A DNA stretch of 64,000 bases from the NCBI GenBank assembly GCA_963762575.1, contig CAVXLL010000001.1, positions 1,178,001-1,242,000 on the forward strand, written 5' to 3'. Shown in pieces: positions 50,627 to 59,564 of the stretch. Every line of letters begins with the position of its first letter. Position 1 is the stretch's first letter. Both the position numbers and the translations under genes were made by a program. Under the pieces are notes generated by a model. It saw only the letters and a program-made list of their open reading frames with translations. It made no database searches and had not been told where the DNA came from. The DNA comes from AP-15 sp963762575. Its GTDB lineage: Bacteria; Pseudomonadota; Alphaproteobacteria; ATCC43930; CGMCC-115725.

Positions 50627-50950
50627 ATGGCTTTTTACGAACTCCGCCAATACAAGGTTTTGCCCGGCAAAATGGATGGGTGGGTCAGGATCATGGAGCA
50701 GGAGATCATCCCGTTCCAAACCTCGAAAGGGATGGTCATCTGCGGCAGCTTCCGGGGCGAGACCGACAATTCCGTCTACATCTGGCTGCGTCGCTTCGAA
50801 AGCGAAGCCGAGCGCGAAGCGCAATACAAGGCGGTCTACGAGAGCGACCACTGGAAGAACGAGATCGCTCCGCGCGTTCCGAACTACCTCGATCGCTCCG
50901 CCATGGTCGTGACGCGCATCATCCCCACCGCAGAGTCGAAGATGCGATAG
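50627..50950 (+). CDS. NIPSNAP family protein
   Basis: A 107-residue protein with the ferredoxin-like NIPSNAP pattern: FYELRQYKVLPGKMDGWVRI at the start, then YIWLRRFESEAEREAQYKAV and a C-terminal VVTRIIPT strand. Such proteins bind small ligands or act as isomerases or mono-oxygenase helpers in catabolic clusters. The start at MAFYELRQ follows GAGGAGACGAGG. It lies 54 bp after the hydrolase-like gene. Confidence 0.9.
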   Translation: MAFYELRQYKVLPGKMDGWVRIMEQEIIPFQTSKGMVICGSFRGETDNSVYIWLRRFESEAEREAQYKAVYESDHWKNEIAPRVPNYLDRSAMVVTRIIPTAESKMR

Positions 50951-50960
50951 CGGCCCCAAG

Positions 50961-51866
50961 ATGGCCGCGCATCTGCCCGCCCTTAATCTGGTCGCCCAAC
51001 CGGGGCAGCGGCGTGCCACGCTCGATCTCGCTCGGGAGATCGAGCGGCGCGGCTTTGCCGGCATCTCGGTTTCGAGCCAATACAGCAACATGGCGCAGTG
51101 CCTTGGCGTGGCATTCGCGACCGAGCGCATTCCCTTCGCTACCGCTATCGCGCCGATCTATGCGCAGACGGCCGAGGAATTCGCGCAGATGGCGGCCTAC
51201 TTGCACGAAGTCTCAGGAGGACGGTTTCAGTTCGGCATCGGGGTCGCGCACCCGCCAAGCCATGCCCGGATGGGGGTGACGCCGGGCAAGCCGCTCGCCG
51301 ACATCCGCGCCTTTGTCGCCAAGCTGAGATCCGTCGAGGGCATTGGCGCATTGCCGCCGATCATTCTTGCGGCATTACGCAGGCGCATGGTCGCGCTCGC
51401 CGGGGAGATCGCCGACGGCGTGGTGTTTGCGAACGCTTCCCTGTCCCACATGAGGCACGCGCTCGGTATCATTCCGGCAGCCAGGCGCGACGGCCCGAAC
51501 TTTTTCATCGGCAATCGGATCCGGACCTGCATCTGCGACGACGAAGCTCAAGCCAAAGCGATATTGCGGCGCACCGTCACGAATTACGCGCTGATGCCGT
51601 ATTACCGCAATTACTGGAAGGAAGCCGGCTACGTCGAGGAGATGACCGCGATCGAAAATGCTGTCGCAGAAGGGCGGACGGAGGACATCCCCAAATATCT
51701 GCCGGACCGGTGGCTCGCGGATTGCACCTTGTTTGGTCCGCCGGTCAAGATACGCGACGGGGTCGAGGCCTGGCGCGCCGCCGGGATCAAGACGCCTGTC
51801 CTGGTGCCGCTGTCCGCAGACGGCAATCAGAACACGGCGATCCGGCAAGTCTTCGGCGCATTTTAG
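50961..51866 (+). CDS. LLM-class flavin-dependent oxidoreductase
   Basis: A 301-residue TIM-barrel protein: FAGISVSSQYSNMAQCLGVA, ERIPFATAIAPIYAQTAEEF and HEVSGGRFQFGIGVAHPPSH are typical luciferase-like elements, with NIAALAGEIADGVVF-like LAGEIADGVVFANA further on. It uses F420 or FMNH2. It lies 10 bp after NIPSNAP, so the two probably act together on one substrate. Confidence 0.9.
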   Translation: MAAHLPALNLVAQPGQRRATLDLAREIERRGFAGISVSSQYSNMAQCLGVAFATERIPFATAIAPIYAQTAEEFAQMAAYLHEVSGGRFQFGIGVAHPPSHARMGVTPGKPLADIRAFVAKLRSVEGIGALPPIILAALRRRMVALAGEIADGVVFANASLSHMRHALGIIPAARRDGPNFFIGNRIRTCICDDEAQAKAILRRTVTNYALMPYYRNYWKEAGYVEEMTAIENAVAEGRTEDIPKYLPDRWLADCTLFGPPVKIRDGVEAWRAAGIKTPVLVPLSADGNQNTAIRQVFGAF

Positions 51867-52139
51867 GGTGCATTGGTGTCGTGCGAACTTCGAGACGCGC
51901 CTTCAAAGCGCTCCTCTCAGAGGAGCGACCTGGCACAGCCGCGGACCGTCTCGAAGGAGGTACCGCGCTTCTCCGGCTAGTTACTCGAGTTGACAGATGT
52001 TGGCGGGCTCCTCGCTATAGGCGCGTCGCGGTAAAGCCGACCGATCATGGCGATGACGTAGGGCGCGGCGGTACACGCCATCTCGAACTGGCGGTCGCAT
52101 AAGGTCGGCGGCGCGGCAGGCTGACCCGGACGGCAGTCA
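51867..52139. other. Intergenic region with repeat-like hairpin
   Basis: The first part has CGAGACGCGCCTTCAAAGCG and GCTCCTCTCAGAGGAGCGAC, the second an 8-bp hairpin CGCTCCTC/GAGGAGCG typical of interspersed palindromes at gene ends. No gene is recognised, although one minus-strand frame (52213-51977) has three spaced cysteines and shows some protein-like order. Confidence 0.5.
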
Positions 52140-52677
52140 TTAATGGTTCCCGTTGGGATCGTTCGGTCTGGGACCCTGCTGGGTACCGCCCCCGCCGCCA
52201 CTTCCGCCGCCACCGCTACTGCCGTTAAACTTCCCGAGATTGCCGATCAGCTGCTCGAAGAAACGACAATTCCCGGCCGGGCGCCGGGGTTGCCCGGGCG
52301 ACCGGCGTGATCTCCTTGCCGTCTTCCAAAGCCTTATGGTCGACCGCCTTGACGACCCCCTGGTCGTCGAAGTTGACGACATAGACTTGCTGGTCGAGCA
52401 CATTCGGCTCGAAGAAAGCGGTCTGGGAGGTTCGCCGGCTGATGTAATACCAGGACTTGTCATTGTTGAAGACGCTGATGCTCGACGGAGTGCCGAGGAT
52501 TTTCGCAACCTCGTCTTTGGTCGTGCTGCCAGCATGAATCTCGGCAAGTTTATCGGGGTTGGGCAGATTTCCGCGCTGATCCACGGTTGGAGCGCAGCTG
52601 ACAAGGGCTGCCACGCCGGAAACAGTGACGAGAAGAACGAACGATTGCCGTATCGAGAGGGCTAGGGGAGCGAACAT
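52140..52677 (-). pseudogene. bamE: Outer membrane assembly lipoprotein BamE, one extra T
   Basis: The start frame encodes the signal peptide with lipobox (VAALVSCAP), PDKLAEIHAGSTTKDEVAKI, LGTPSSISVFNNDKSWYYIS and VYVVNFDDQGVVKAVD, the SmpA/BamE fold. It then shifts at a TTT run at 52261-52263. Removing one T restores ELSFFEQLIGNLGKFNG and a glycine-rich tail to 52140. BamE is part of the outer membrane protein insertion machine, so a real loss would be surprising. It is divergent from the cytochrome chaperone gene, as in many alphaproteobacteria. Confidence 0.88.
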
Positions 52678-52793
52678 AGATCACGCCACCGGCATTCTGT
52701 TGAAACCGACCAGGGCCACGCCCACTTTTCAGGCAAGCAGGTTTAACCGCGAGTTGTTGGTTGTCAACGGCCGCGCGTTCGCGAGCAGCTGCG

Positions 52794-53366
52794 GTGTTTT
52801 CCTTCTCCGGACACAATTCGGCCCGCGAGGCTGTAGACACCGCATATCGGCGCGTCGTGGAGCAGGCTCGCCAAACGGTGTTCTTCGCTGACTATGGCGT
52901 GCCGGATACGCTCGACGGCCGCTTTGAACTGATCTGCCTCCACGCGTTTCTTTATCTTCATCGCCTGAAGGCGGACCGACCGGAGGCGAAACCGTTCTGC
53001 CAAGGCTTTTTCGACCGAATGTTCGCTGATTTCGACCGTTCGCTGCGCGAGATGGGGGTCGGTGATCTGAGCGTCGGCAAGCACGTCAAGCGGATGGCTC
53101 GAGCCTTTTATGGCCGCATTCTCTCCTATGAAGCCGGGCTCGCCGGTGATGATTCGGCGCTCGCTGCAGCCCTCGCTCGGAATGTCTTCGGCAGTGTTTC
53201 TGCGCCGGATCACGCTGCGGATGACATGGCGGCTTACGTCCGCTGCGCGGTTCGAGGACTGCGCAGCCAGTCGGCGGCCGAGCTTCTCGCCGGTGATGTC
53301 TCGTTCGAGGTTCCGTCGGGTCGGTGTCCGAACGCGCTCTCCTACCTGCATGGAGAGACACGATGA
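52794..53366 (+). CDS. Ubiquinol-cytochrome c chaperone family protein
   Basis: A protein of about 190 residues: YRRVVEQARQTVFFADYGVP, DTLDGRFELICLHAFLYLHR and LREMGVGDLSVGKHVKRMAR are the CBP3-like chaperone pattern. It helps assembly of cytochrome bc1. The start is uncertain: GTG at 52794 (chosen) gives a family-like length, while TTG at 52761 adds 11 residues. The TGA overlaps the next ATG, so the gene is coupled to the DUF177 gene. Confidence 0.88.
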   Translation: MFSFSGHNSAREAVDTAYRRVVEQARQTVFFADYGVPDTLDGRFELICLHAFLYLHRLKADRPEAKPFCQGFFDRMFADFDRSLREMGVGDLSVGKHVKRMARAFYGRILSYEAGLAGDDSALAAALARNVFGSVSAPDHAADDMAAYVRCAVRGLRSQSAAELLAGDVSFEVPSGRCPNALSYLHGETR

Positions 53367-53881
53367 GGCCCGTGGCGCCGGAATTCTCCCGGCTTGTAGC
53401 GCTTGCCCAATTGAGCGCACGCCCGTTCCGGCAGCGAATCGAAGCGAGTGCGGAGGAACGGGAGAAGCTTTCGCGGCGGCTCGACCTGATATCCCTCGAC
53501 CGCCTCGTTGCCGAAGTAGAGCTCCGGCGGCAAAGCCCCGAGGCGATCCTTCTGGAGGCCGAATTTGCGGCAGAGTTCGAGCAGTGCTGCGCGGTGACCC
53601 TCGAGCCGGTTCGCGGGGCAGTTTCCGACCGCTTCTCGCTGGTTTACGGCCCAGCCCCGGAAGAGGAGCCGGAAATCGCGCTCACCGCCGAAGAACCCGC
53701 GTTCGAGCCCCTCGAGGGCAATTCGATCGACATCGGGGAAGCGGTGGCGCAGGAACTCTCTCTGGTGCTGCCGATCTTTCCCCGCGATCCCGAGGCGAGG
53801 ATCGATCAGGCAGCGATGGCGGAACCGCTGCAGGGGCCCTTCGCGACACTGGCGCGGATGCGCAGGGATGCGGAATGTTGA
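53363..53881 (+). CDS. DUF177 (YceD-like) protein
   Basis: A 172-residue protein. EPLEGNSIDIGEAVAQELSL and LPIFPRDP are the conserved DUF177 end, and EQCCAVTLEPVRG replaces the usual RCxRCL motif with two adjacent cysteines. YceD-like proteins lie before rpmF in most bacteria and affect 23S rRNA or ribosome assembly. It overlaps the chaperone stop by 4 bp. rpmF follows after 128 bp. Confidence 0.9.
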   Translation: MRPVAPEFSRLVALAQLSARPFRQRIEASAEEREKLSRRLDLISLDRLVAEVELRRQSPEAILLEAEFAAEFEQCCAVTLEPVRGAVSDRFSLVYGPAPEEEPEIALTAEEPAFEPLEGNSIDIGEAVAQELSLVLPIFPRDPEARIDQAAMAEPLQGPFATLARMRRDAEC

Positions 53882-54009
53882 TCCTCGCAAAGCCGCTTCG
53901 AGGTGCCGAACTTCGCCTTTCGGGGAGTTCCATCATAGTTGCCGCCGCGCCTATTTTTGGCTAATTACGCTGCTTCGGCGCAGCGCCACCCCCAATCCCC
54001 GAGCTTCCA

Positions 54010-54198
54010 ATGGCCGTTCCAAAAAAGAAAACTTCGCCATCGCGGCGCAATATGCGGCGATCGCATCATGCACTGAAGCCGGCCGCCTACGCCGAGTGCC
54101 CGAACTGCGGCGAGCTGAAGCGACCGCATCATCTGTGCGGATCCTGCGGCTATTATGACGGGCGGGAGGTCACCAAGGTTGCTTCGGAGGCCGGCTGA
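54010..54198 (+). CDS. rpmF: Ribosomal protein L32
   Basis: A 62-residue ribosomal protein: MAVPKKKTSPSRRNMRRSHH and a zinc ribbon with CPNCGELKRPHHLCGSCG (four Cys). It binds 23S rRNA in the large subunit. There is no clear Shine-Dalgarno site before the ATG. It lies 28 bp before plsX, the standard gene order. Confidence 0.97.
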   Translation: MAVPKKKTSPSRRNMRRSHHALKPAAYAECPNCGELKRPHHLCGSCGYYDGREVTKVASEAG

Positions 54199-54226
54199 CA
54201 ACAAGACCGGGGTCAGGGGCACCAAG

Positions 54227-55270
54227 ATGAGCGGCGGTGTCACGATCGCCCTAGATGCCATGGGCGGCGACCGCGGTCCCGACATGGTCGTCAAGGGGGC
54301 CGAGATCGCGCTCCAGCGGCATCCCGATGTTCATTTCTTGGTATTCGGAGCCGAAGATGAGGTTCGCCCGCTTCTCGCAAAGTTTCCCCGTCTCGCCGGC
54401 GCGGTTACGTTGCACCACACGAGCGAGGTGGTGGCCGATGACGCGAGACCATCCCTGGCATTGCGGACGGGACGGCCATCGAGCATGCGATTGGCGATCG
54501 AGGCGGTTGCCGAGGGACGGGCCGATGGGGTGGTGTCGGCCGGCAACACCGGTGCATTGATGGCGATCGCCAAATTCGTCCTGAAGACGTTGCCGGGCAT
54601 CGACCGGCCGGCGATTGCATCGTTCTTTCCCACCCGGCGCGGCGAGAGCGTGATGCTGGACCTCGGCGCCAATGTCGAATGCGACGAGGAGAACCTCGTC
54701 CAATTCGCTCTGATGGGCGATGTCTTCGCCCGAACGGTTCTTGGTCTGATAGAGCCGACAGTCGGGCTGCTGAACGTCGGTTCGGAAGATATGAAGGGAA
54801 ACGACGCCGTCCGCGGCGCGAGCGCGCGCTTGCGGAGCACCACCGCGCCCATCCATTTTTACGGCTTTGTCGAAGGAGACGACATTGCCGCGGGTACCGT
54901 CGATGTCGTCGTGACCGACGGGTTCAGTGGCAATATTGCCGTCAAGACGGCCGAGGGAACCGCCAAGCTATTCAGCGAATTTCTCGAGGCCGCCTTCCGT
55001 CACTCGCTGTCGGCGCGGATCGGGTACCTTTTTGCCCGCCGCACGCTGCGGAAGCTTCGGATGCGCAGCGACCCGCGCCGGTACAACGGTGCGATATTTC
55101 TCGGCTTGGGCGGGATTGCGGTCAAGAGCCACGGCTCAACCGACGCGTTCGGTTTTGCCAATGCCATCGGCGTCGCCGTCGACATGAAGGTGAACGGCGT
55201 TCTCGACAAGATTCGGGTCGAGCTGGCGCGCCTCAGTGAGGCGGCCTCCGCGCCGGAACCCGCGCTGTAA
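54227..55270 (+). CDS. plsX: Phosphate acyltransferase PlsX
   Basis: A 347-residue enzyme: ALDAMGGDRGPDMVVKGAEI, VSAGNTGALMAIAKFVLKTL, DLGANVECDEENLVQFALMG and VVTDGFSGNIAVKTAEGTA. It makes acyl-phosphate from acyl-ACP for phospholipid synthesis. The start at MSGGVTIALD was chosen; 54155 is longer and overlaps rpmF. fabH follows 11 bp later, so membrane lipid genes and rpmF are one operon. Confidence 0.97.
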   Translation: MSGGVTIALDAMGGDRGPDMVVKGAEIALQRHPDVHFLVFGAEDEVRPLLAKFPRLAGAVTLHHTSEVVADDARPSLALRTGRPSSMRLAIEAVAEGRADGVVSAGNTGALMAIAKFVLKTLPGIDRPAIASFFPTRRGESVMLDLGANVECDEENLVQFALMGDVFARTVLGLIEPTVGLLNVGSEDMKGNDAVRGASARLRSTTAPIHFYGFVEGDDIAAGTVDVVVTDGFSGNIAVKTAEGTAKLFSEFLEAAFRHSLSARIGYLFARRTLRKLRMRSDPRRYNGAIFLGLGGIAVKSHGSTDAFGFANAIGVAVDMKVNGVLDKIRVELARLSEAASAPEPAL

Positions 55271-55281
55271 GCGCCTCGTAA

Positions 55282-56253
55282 ATGACCCTGCGATCCCAGG
55301 TGGCCGGCTGCGGCGCCTATCTTCCCGAGCGCATCGTAACCAATCGCGAACTGGCCGGTCGTCTCGATACCTCGGACGAATGGATCCGACAGCGCACCGG
55401 GATCGGCGAACGCCGGGTCGCCGCCCCCGGCGAATTGACTTCCGATCTGGCCCTTCGCGCGGCGCAACGGGCGCTGGCGAGCGCGGGGATGAACGGCAGC
55501 GATCTCGATCTGCTCGTGCTGGCGACCGCGACGCCCGACAACACTTTTCCGGCGACTGCGGCCAAGGTCCAAGCCCGGCTCGGGATGATGCGAGGCGCCG
55601 CCTTCGACGTTCAGGCCGTGTGCGCGGGCTTCATTTTTGCGCTGTCGATCGCCGACAATGCGCTGCGGCTCGGCCAAGCCCGGACCGCCCTCGTTATCGG
55701 GGCGGAGACGTTTTCACGCATTCTCGATTGGGAGGATCGCGGCACCTGCGTGCTGTTCGGCGACGGGGCGGGCGCCCTGGTGCTGAAGGCGGTCTCTGCC
55801 GCGTCACCCGGCGGGCGGTTCATCCTCTCGAACCATCTGCATTCGGACGGGCGGCAGTACGATATTCTCTATGTCGACGGCGGACCCTCGTCGACCCGCG
55901 GCACGGGTTTCCTGCGGATGCAAGGCCGCGAGGTGTTCCGTCAGGCTGTTGCGCACTTGAGCGAAGTCATCGACGAGGCGTTGCACGCCAACAATCTGAT
56001 TGCGGCGGATGTCGACTGGCTGGTTCCGCATCAGGCCAACAGCCGGATCATCGATGCCATGGGACGAAAACTCGGATTGTCTCTGGACAAGGTCGTGATG
56101 ACCATCGAACGGCACGCGAACACTTCAGCCGCCTCGATCCCTCTCGCCCTTGATGCGGCGGTCGATGATGGGCGGATCAGACCCGGGCATCTCGTCTTGA
56201 TGGAAGCGCTTGGCGGCGGGCTCAGCTGGGGCGCCAGCCTGGTGCGTTGGTAG
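55282..56253 (+). CDS. fabH: 3-oxoacyl-ACP synthase III (FabH)
   Basis: A 323-residue condensing enzyme. C114 in FDVQAVCAGFIFAL is the acyl-enzyme cysteine; the His is in LVPHQANSRII and the Asn in RHANTSAASI. It starts fatty acid synthesis from acetyl-CoA and malonyl-ACP. It lies 11 bp after plsX. The frame is intact. Confidence 0.97.
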   Translation: MTLRSQVAGCGAYLPERIVTNRELAGRLDTSDEWIRQRTGIGERRVAAPGELTSDLALRAAQRALASAGMNGSDLDLLVLATATPDNTFPATAAKVQARLGMMRGAAFDVQAVCAGFIFALSIADNALRLGQARTALVIGAETFSRILDWEDRGTCVLFGDGAGALVLKAVSAASPGGRFILSNHLHSDGRQYDILYVDGGPSSTRGTGFLRMQGREVFRQAVAHLSEVIDEALHANNLIAADVDWLVPHQANSRIIDAMGRKLGLSLDKVVMTIERHANTSAASIPLALDAAVDDGRIRPGHLVLMEALGGGLSWGASLVRW

Positions 56254-56281
56254 AGGGCCGGGCAGGTCAAAGCTTTGGAAT

Positions 56282-56310
56282 TTGACGTTATTTTTGCGCG
56301 GGTTTAACCT
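56282..56310 (+). promoter_or_regulatory. Possible promoter of ihfA
   Basis: TTGACG (56282-56287), 17-bp spacer, TAACCT (56305-56310), 24 bp before the ihfA ATG. GGGAGG at 56324-56329 is the ribosome-binding site. The -35 is good and the -10 weak. It may let ihfA be expressed apart from fabH. Confidence 0.45.
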
Positions 56311-56334
56311 TCCACAAAAGAATGGGAGGACTGC

Positions 56335-56670
56335 ATGGCCGGAGAAACCATTACTCGCGCCAGGCTCAGCGAGGCAGTTTATCAAGAGGTCGGCTTATCG
56401 CGCAACGAGTCGGCCGAGCTCGTTGAATCGGTGATCGCCGAGATTGCCGGTGCGCTCGAGCGGGGAGAGATGGTCAAGATCTCCTCGTTCGGGAGCTTTG
56501 CGGTGCGGCAGAAGGGACAACGCGTCGGCCGCAATCCGAAAACTGGCCAGGAAGTGGCGATCAGCCCGCGCCGCGTTCTCGTCTTTCGCGCCTCGCACTC
56601 CCTCAAGGATCAGATCAACCATGGTCTGGCAGAGCCCATCGGCAACAAGAGAACGAGGGGCGCAGCCTGA
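56335..56670 (+). CDS. ihfA: Integration host factor subunit alpha
   Basis: A 111-residue HU/IHF-family protein. TITRARLSEAVYQEVGLSRN is the first helix, GEMVKISSFGSFAVRQKGQR the beta-saddle start and GRNPKTGQEVAISPRRV the arm, with the intercalating proline in NPKTG. It pairs with IhfB to bend DNA. The C-terminus extends about 10 residues past the core (LAEPIGNKRTRGAA). It follows fabH, as usual; the MerR gene that usually comes next is absent. Confidence 0.96.
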   Translation: MAGETITRARLSEAVYQEVGLSRNESAELVESVIAEIAGALERGEMVKISSFGSFAVRQKGQRVGRNPKTGQEVAISPRRVLVFRASHSLKDQINHGLAEPIGNKRTRGAA

Positions 56671-56741
56671 GACCATCCGGGTCCGTTGCGCGGCTTCGGG
56701 TCGAACGGTATGATCGGTTTTGTCGGCAGAGTCCGCCCGGT

Positions 56742-56818
56742 CGGAGCGTAGCGCAGCCTGGTAGCGCATCAGCATGGGGTGCTGAGGGTCGTGAGTTCGA
56801 ATCTCACCGCTCCGACCA
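56742..56818 (+). tRNA. tRNA-Pro(GGG)
   Basis: A 77-nt cloverleaf with CCA encoded. Acceptor CGGAGCG/CGCTCCG, anticodon stem TCAGC/GCTGA with loop ATGGGGT (anticodon GGG), T arm GTGAG-TTCGAAT-CTCAC. All stems pair perfectly. It lies 71 bp downstream of ihfA. Confidence 0.95.
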
Positions 56819-56867
56819 ATCCTATCGCCCTCTCCGCCGGCGCGAGACCGACGTGGAGGATAAAGAG

Positions 56868-57786
56868 ATGAACGCTCCCGAGCGGGACCGCGAACAACGC
56901 GACCTCGAACCTTGGCAATGGCCCGAGGAATACTGGCGCAAGCTCGTCAACCGCGTCCGCGCCGGGCGTAAGCTGCGGCCGGCCGAATGGCCGGGCGGCG
57001 CGCGGTGCGCCGTTGCACTGTCCTTCGACAGCGACCACGAGACCAGCGACCTGCGCGACGGCGGCAAATCGATCGGGCGCCTGGCGTGGGGCCAATACGG
57101 CAATCGGGTAGGCGTACCGCGAATTTTGAAGGTCTTGGAAAAGCACGAGCGTCAAGGCGAGCTTCTATGTCCCCGCCGTCACCGCGCTGCTCCACCCCGA
57201 CGAGCAGCGCCGGGTCGTGGCCGAAGGGCATGAAATCGGCATTCACGGGTGGATTCACGAGCTGAATTCGGTCCTGCCACCGGAGGCGGAGCGCGATCTG
57301 ATGAACCGGTCGGCCGATGCCCTCGAGCAGATCACCGGCATCCGGCCGGTGGGCATGCGCACGCCTTCCTGGGATTTCAGCAAGCACACGCTCGAGCTCG
57401 AGAAGGAAATGGGGCTGTTCTACGATTCGTCGCTGATGAGCGACGAAGATTGTTACGAGCTGTTGCTCGACGGCGAGCCGACCGGGGTCGTCGAATTCCC
57501 GGTCGAATGGGTTCGCGACGACGCGGTTTATTTTATGATGAACCGGTTTCAGTCGCTCCGCCCCTATACGCCGCCGAATGATGTGTTCGATATCTTCCGG
57601 CGCGAGTTCGATATGGCGTACGAGGAGAGCGGGGTCTTTCAGCTCACGATGCATCCCCACATCATCGGCTACCGTTCGCGCATCTGGATCCTCGACGAGA
57701 TTATCCGCCACGCCAAATCGCGCCAGGGTGTCTGGTTCGCGACCCACGCCGAGGTTGTCGACTGGGCCAAACAGCACGCCGCCTGA
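56868..57786 (+). pseudogene. Polysaccharide deacetylase family protein, one extra A
   Basis: The N-terminal part reads GGARCAVALSFDSDHETSDL (the NodB motif 1 with D-D/H) up to KVLEKH. An extra A at about 57148 shifts frame; without it HGVKASFYVPAVTALLHPDE and GHEIGIHGWIHE (motif 2) follow, and the gene ends at 57786 with FATHAEVVDW. RTPSWDFSKHTLE is motif 3. GGAGG lies before the ATG at 56868. It would remove acetyl or similar groups from glycans or related amides. The single base explains the break, so a sequencing error is probable. Confidence 0.9.
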
Positions 57787-57790
57787 CCCT

Positions 57791-58702
57791 GTGGCCGAAG
57801 CGGGGCCGGCGCCGACGCGCTGCGGCTACGTAGCGCTGATCGGGGCGCCGAATTCCGGCAAGTCGACCCTTCTCAACCAGCTCGTCGGCCACAAGCTGGC
57901 GATCGTCACACCGAAGGCGCAAACGACGCGCAACCGGCTGCTCGGCATCGCAATCGAGGGCGCGACGCAGATCATCTATGTGGATACGCCCGGGATCTTT
58001 GCGCCGCGGCGCCGGCTTGACCGGGCGATGGTGGCGGCGGCATGGTCGGGTGCCGCGGATGCCGACGAAACTTTGTTGCTGGTCGACGCCTCTCGCGGCG
58101 TCGACCAGGACACCCGCCGCATCCTCGGCGCTCTGAAGGAGCATCGTCGCCGATCGATCCTCGCCTTGAACAAGATCGATCTGGTTCGCCGCGACCGGCT
58201 GCTCGGCCTTGCCGACGCGCTCTCACGGCAAGGCCGTTTCGATCCCATATTCATGATTTCCGGTCTCCAGGGAGGCGGCGTCGAGGACGTGAAACGGCAT
58301 CTCGCCGTCGGCTTGCCAACGGGACCCTGGCTCTTTCCGGAGGATCAGCTCTCCGATGCCCCCGAGCGTCTGATCGCGGCGGAGGTTACGCGCGAGCAGG
58401 TCTTCCTGCAATTGCATGACGAGATCCCCTACGCCTCGACCGTCGAGACCGAACAATGGGAAGACCGGTCCGACGGCAGTGTCCGGATCGAGCAGGTCAT
58501 CTACGTGCAGCGCCCGGGTCAGCGCGCAATCGTGCTCGGCGAAGGCGGGAAAAGGATCAAGAGCATCGGTGCGCGGGCCCGCGCCGAGCTCGAACAGATG
58601 CTCGATCGGCGCGTCCACCTGTTCCTGTTCGTCAAGGTGCGGGAGAACTGGGTGGAGGACCGAGAGCGGTTTGAGGCGCTCGGGCTCGATTACGACACCT
58701 GA
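57791..58702 (+). CDS. era: GTPase Era
   Basis: A 303-residue GTPase: G1 GAPNSGKSTL, G2 AQTTRNR, G3 DTPGIF, G4 NKIDLV, and a KH domain with GEGGKRIKSIGARARAELE. It binds 16S rRNA and helps small-subunit maturation. The start is GTG at 57791, since no ATG lies near and the family begins about here. The TGA overlaps the recO ATG by one base. The frame is intact. Confidence 0.95.
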   Translation: MAEAGPAPTRCGYVALIGAPNSGKSTLLNQLVGHKLAIVTPKAQTTRNRLLGIAIEGATQIIYVDTPGIFAPRRRLDRAMVAAAWSGAADADETLLLVDASRGVDQDTRRILGALKEHRRRSILALNKIDLVRRDRLLGLADALSRQGRFDPIFMISGLQGGGVEDVKRHLAVGLPTGPWLFPEDQLSDAPERLIAAEVTREQVFLQLHDEIPYASTVETEQWEDRSDGSVRIEQVIYVQRPGQRAIVLGEGGKRIKSIGARARAELEQMLDRRVHLFLFVKVRENWVEDRERFEALGLDYDT

Positions 58703-59444
58703 TGGAATGGCACGATAGGGCGTTTGTCCTGATGCTCGCCGCCATGGCGAAAGCGCGGCCATTGTCGAGCTTCTGACCGGAGAGCACGGGCGGCATGCCG
58801 GCCTCGTTCGCGGCGGGCAATCGCCAAAGCTGCGGGCGGTGCTGCAGCCCGGCAACGAGGTTGCGGCGGCGTGGCGCGGACGCCTCAGCGAGCACCTCGG
58901 CATTATCGCCTGCGAACTGGTGCGGCCTCATGCTGCGGGGCTGCTCGACGATCCCGACCGGTTGGCCGGTCTGACGGCGGCGGCTGCGCTCGTCGCCGCT
59001 GCGCTGCCCGAACGAGAGCCGTATCCTGATGTATTTGCGTCCTTCGAAGGGCTGCTCCGGGCGCTCGATTCGGGAACGGACTGGCCCGCACACTATGTCA
59101 CGTGGGAGCGGGATCTGCTCGCCGCTCTCGGGTTCGGTCTGGATCTCAGCCGCTGCGCGGTATCCGGAGCGACGACCGACCTCGCCTATGTTTCGCCCCG
59201 CACCGGGCGCGCGGTCTCGCTAGCGGCAGGCCTTCCCTATCATGATAAGCTATTGAGATTGCCTGAGTTTCTGTGGTGCGACGAACCCGCCGACCGGCGC
59301 CAGATTGCGCTCGGCATGGTCTTGACCGAGCATTTCCTGGTTCATCACGTATTCGGCCCGCAAGGCCGGGCCCTGCCGGCGGCGCGGTCGCGGCTGGCCG
59401 AACGCATGCGGCGCGCGGCGACGGCTAGTACCATGGACGATTAG
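58702..59444 (+). pseudogene. recO: DNA repair protein RecO, one base lost near the start
   Basis: MEWHDRAFVL is the family start. The frame then stops. The next frame has RHGESAAIVELLTGEHGRHA and LVRGG, then LQPGNEVAAAWRGRLSEHLG and PYPDVFASFEGLLRAL to 59444. A C lost near 58739-58741 explains it. The product binds DNA in the RecFOR pathway. The normal zinc-binding cysteines are not evident: only GRCAV-like LSRCAVSG remains. The overlap with era suggests one operon. Confidence 0.88.
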
Positions 59445-59564
59445 TATTTTACGCCGTCATCCACGCGACAGCGGGAAACCAGGGGCAAGGTTCAAGGGGT
59501 AATCCTGGACCCCCGCTTGGGCGTCGCTTGCGGGGTGACGGTCTTTTATTGAGGTTATTTTACG
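59445..59564. other. Short intergenic region with a palindromic repeat
   Basis: CCTGGACCCCCGCTTGGGCG and GCTTGCGGGGTGACGG face each other upstream of parC, a diverged copy of the CCCCCGGG-type repeat after atpF. No promoter of good quality was seen. Confidence 0.45.

Noticed and set aside
51977..52213. A 78-residue minus-strand frame overlapping the end of bamE
   Set aside because: Its first part is antisense or off-frame to bamE and the rest has no recognised family, although the spaced cysteines were noted.
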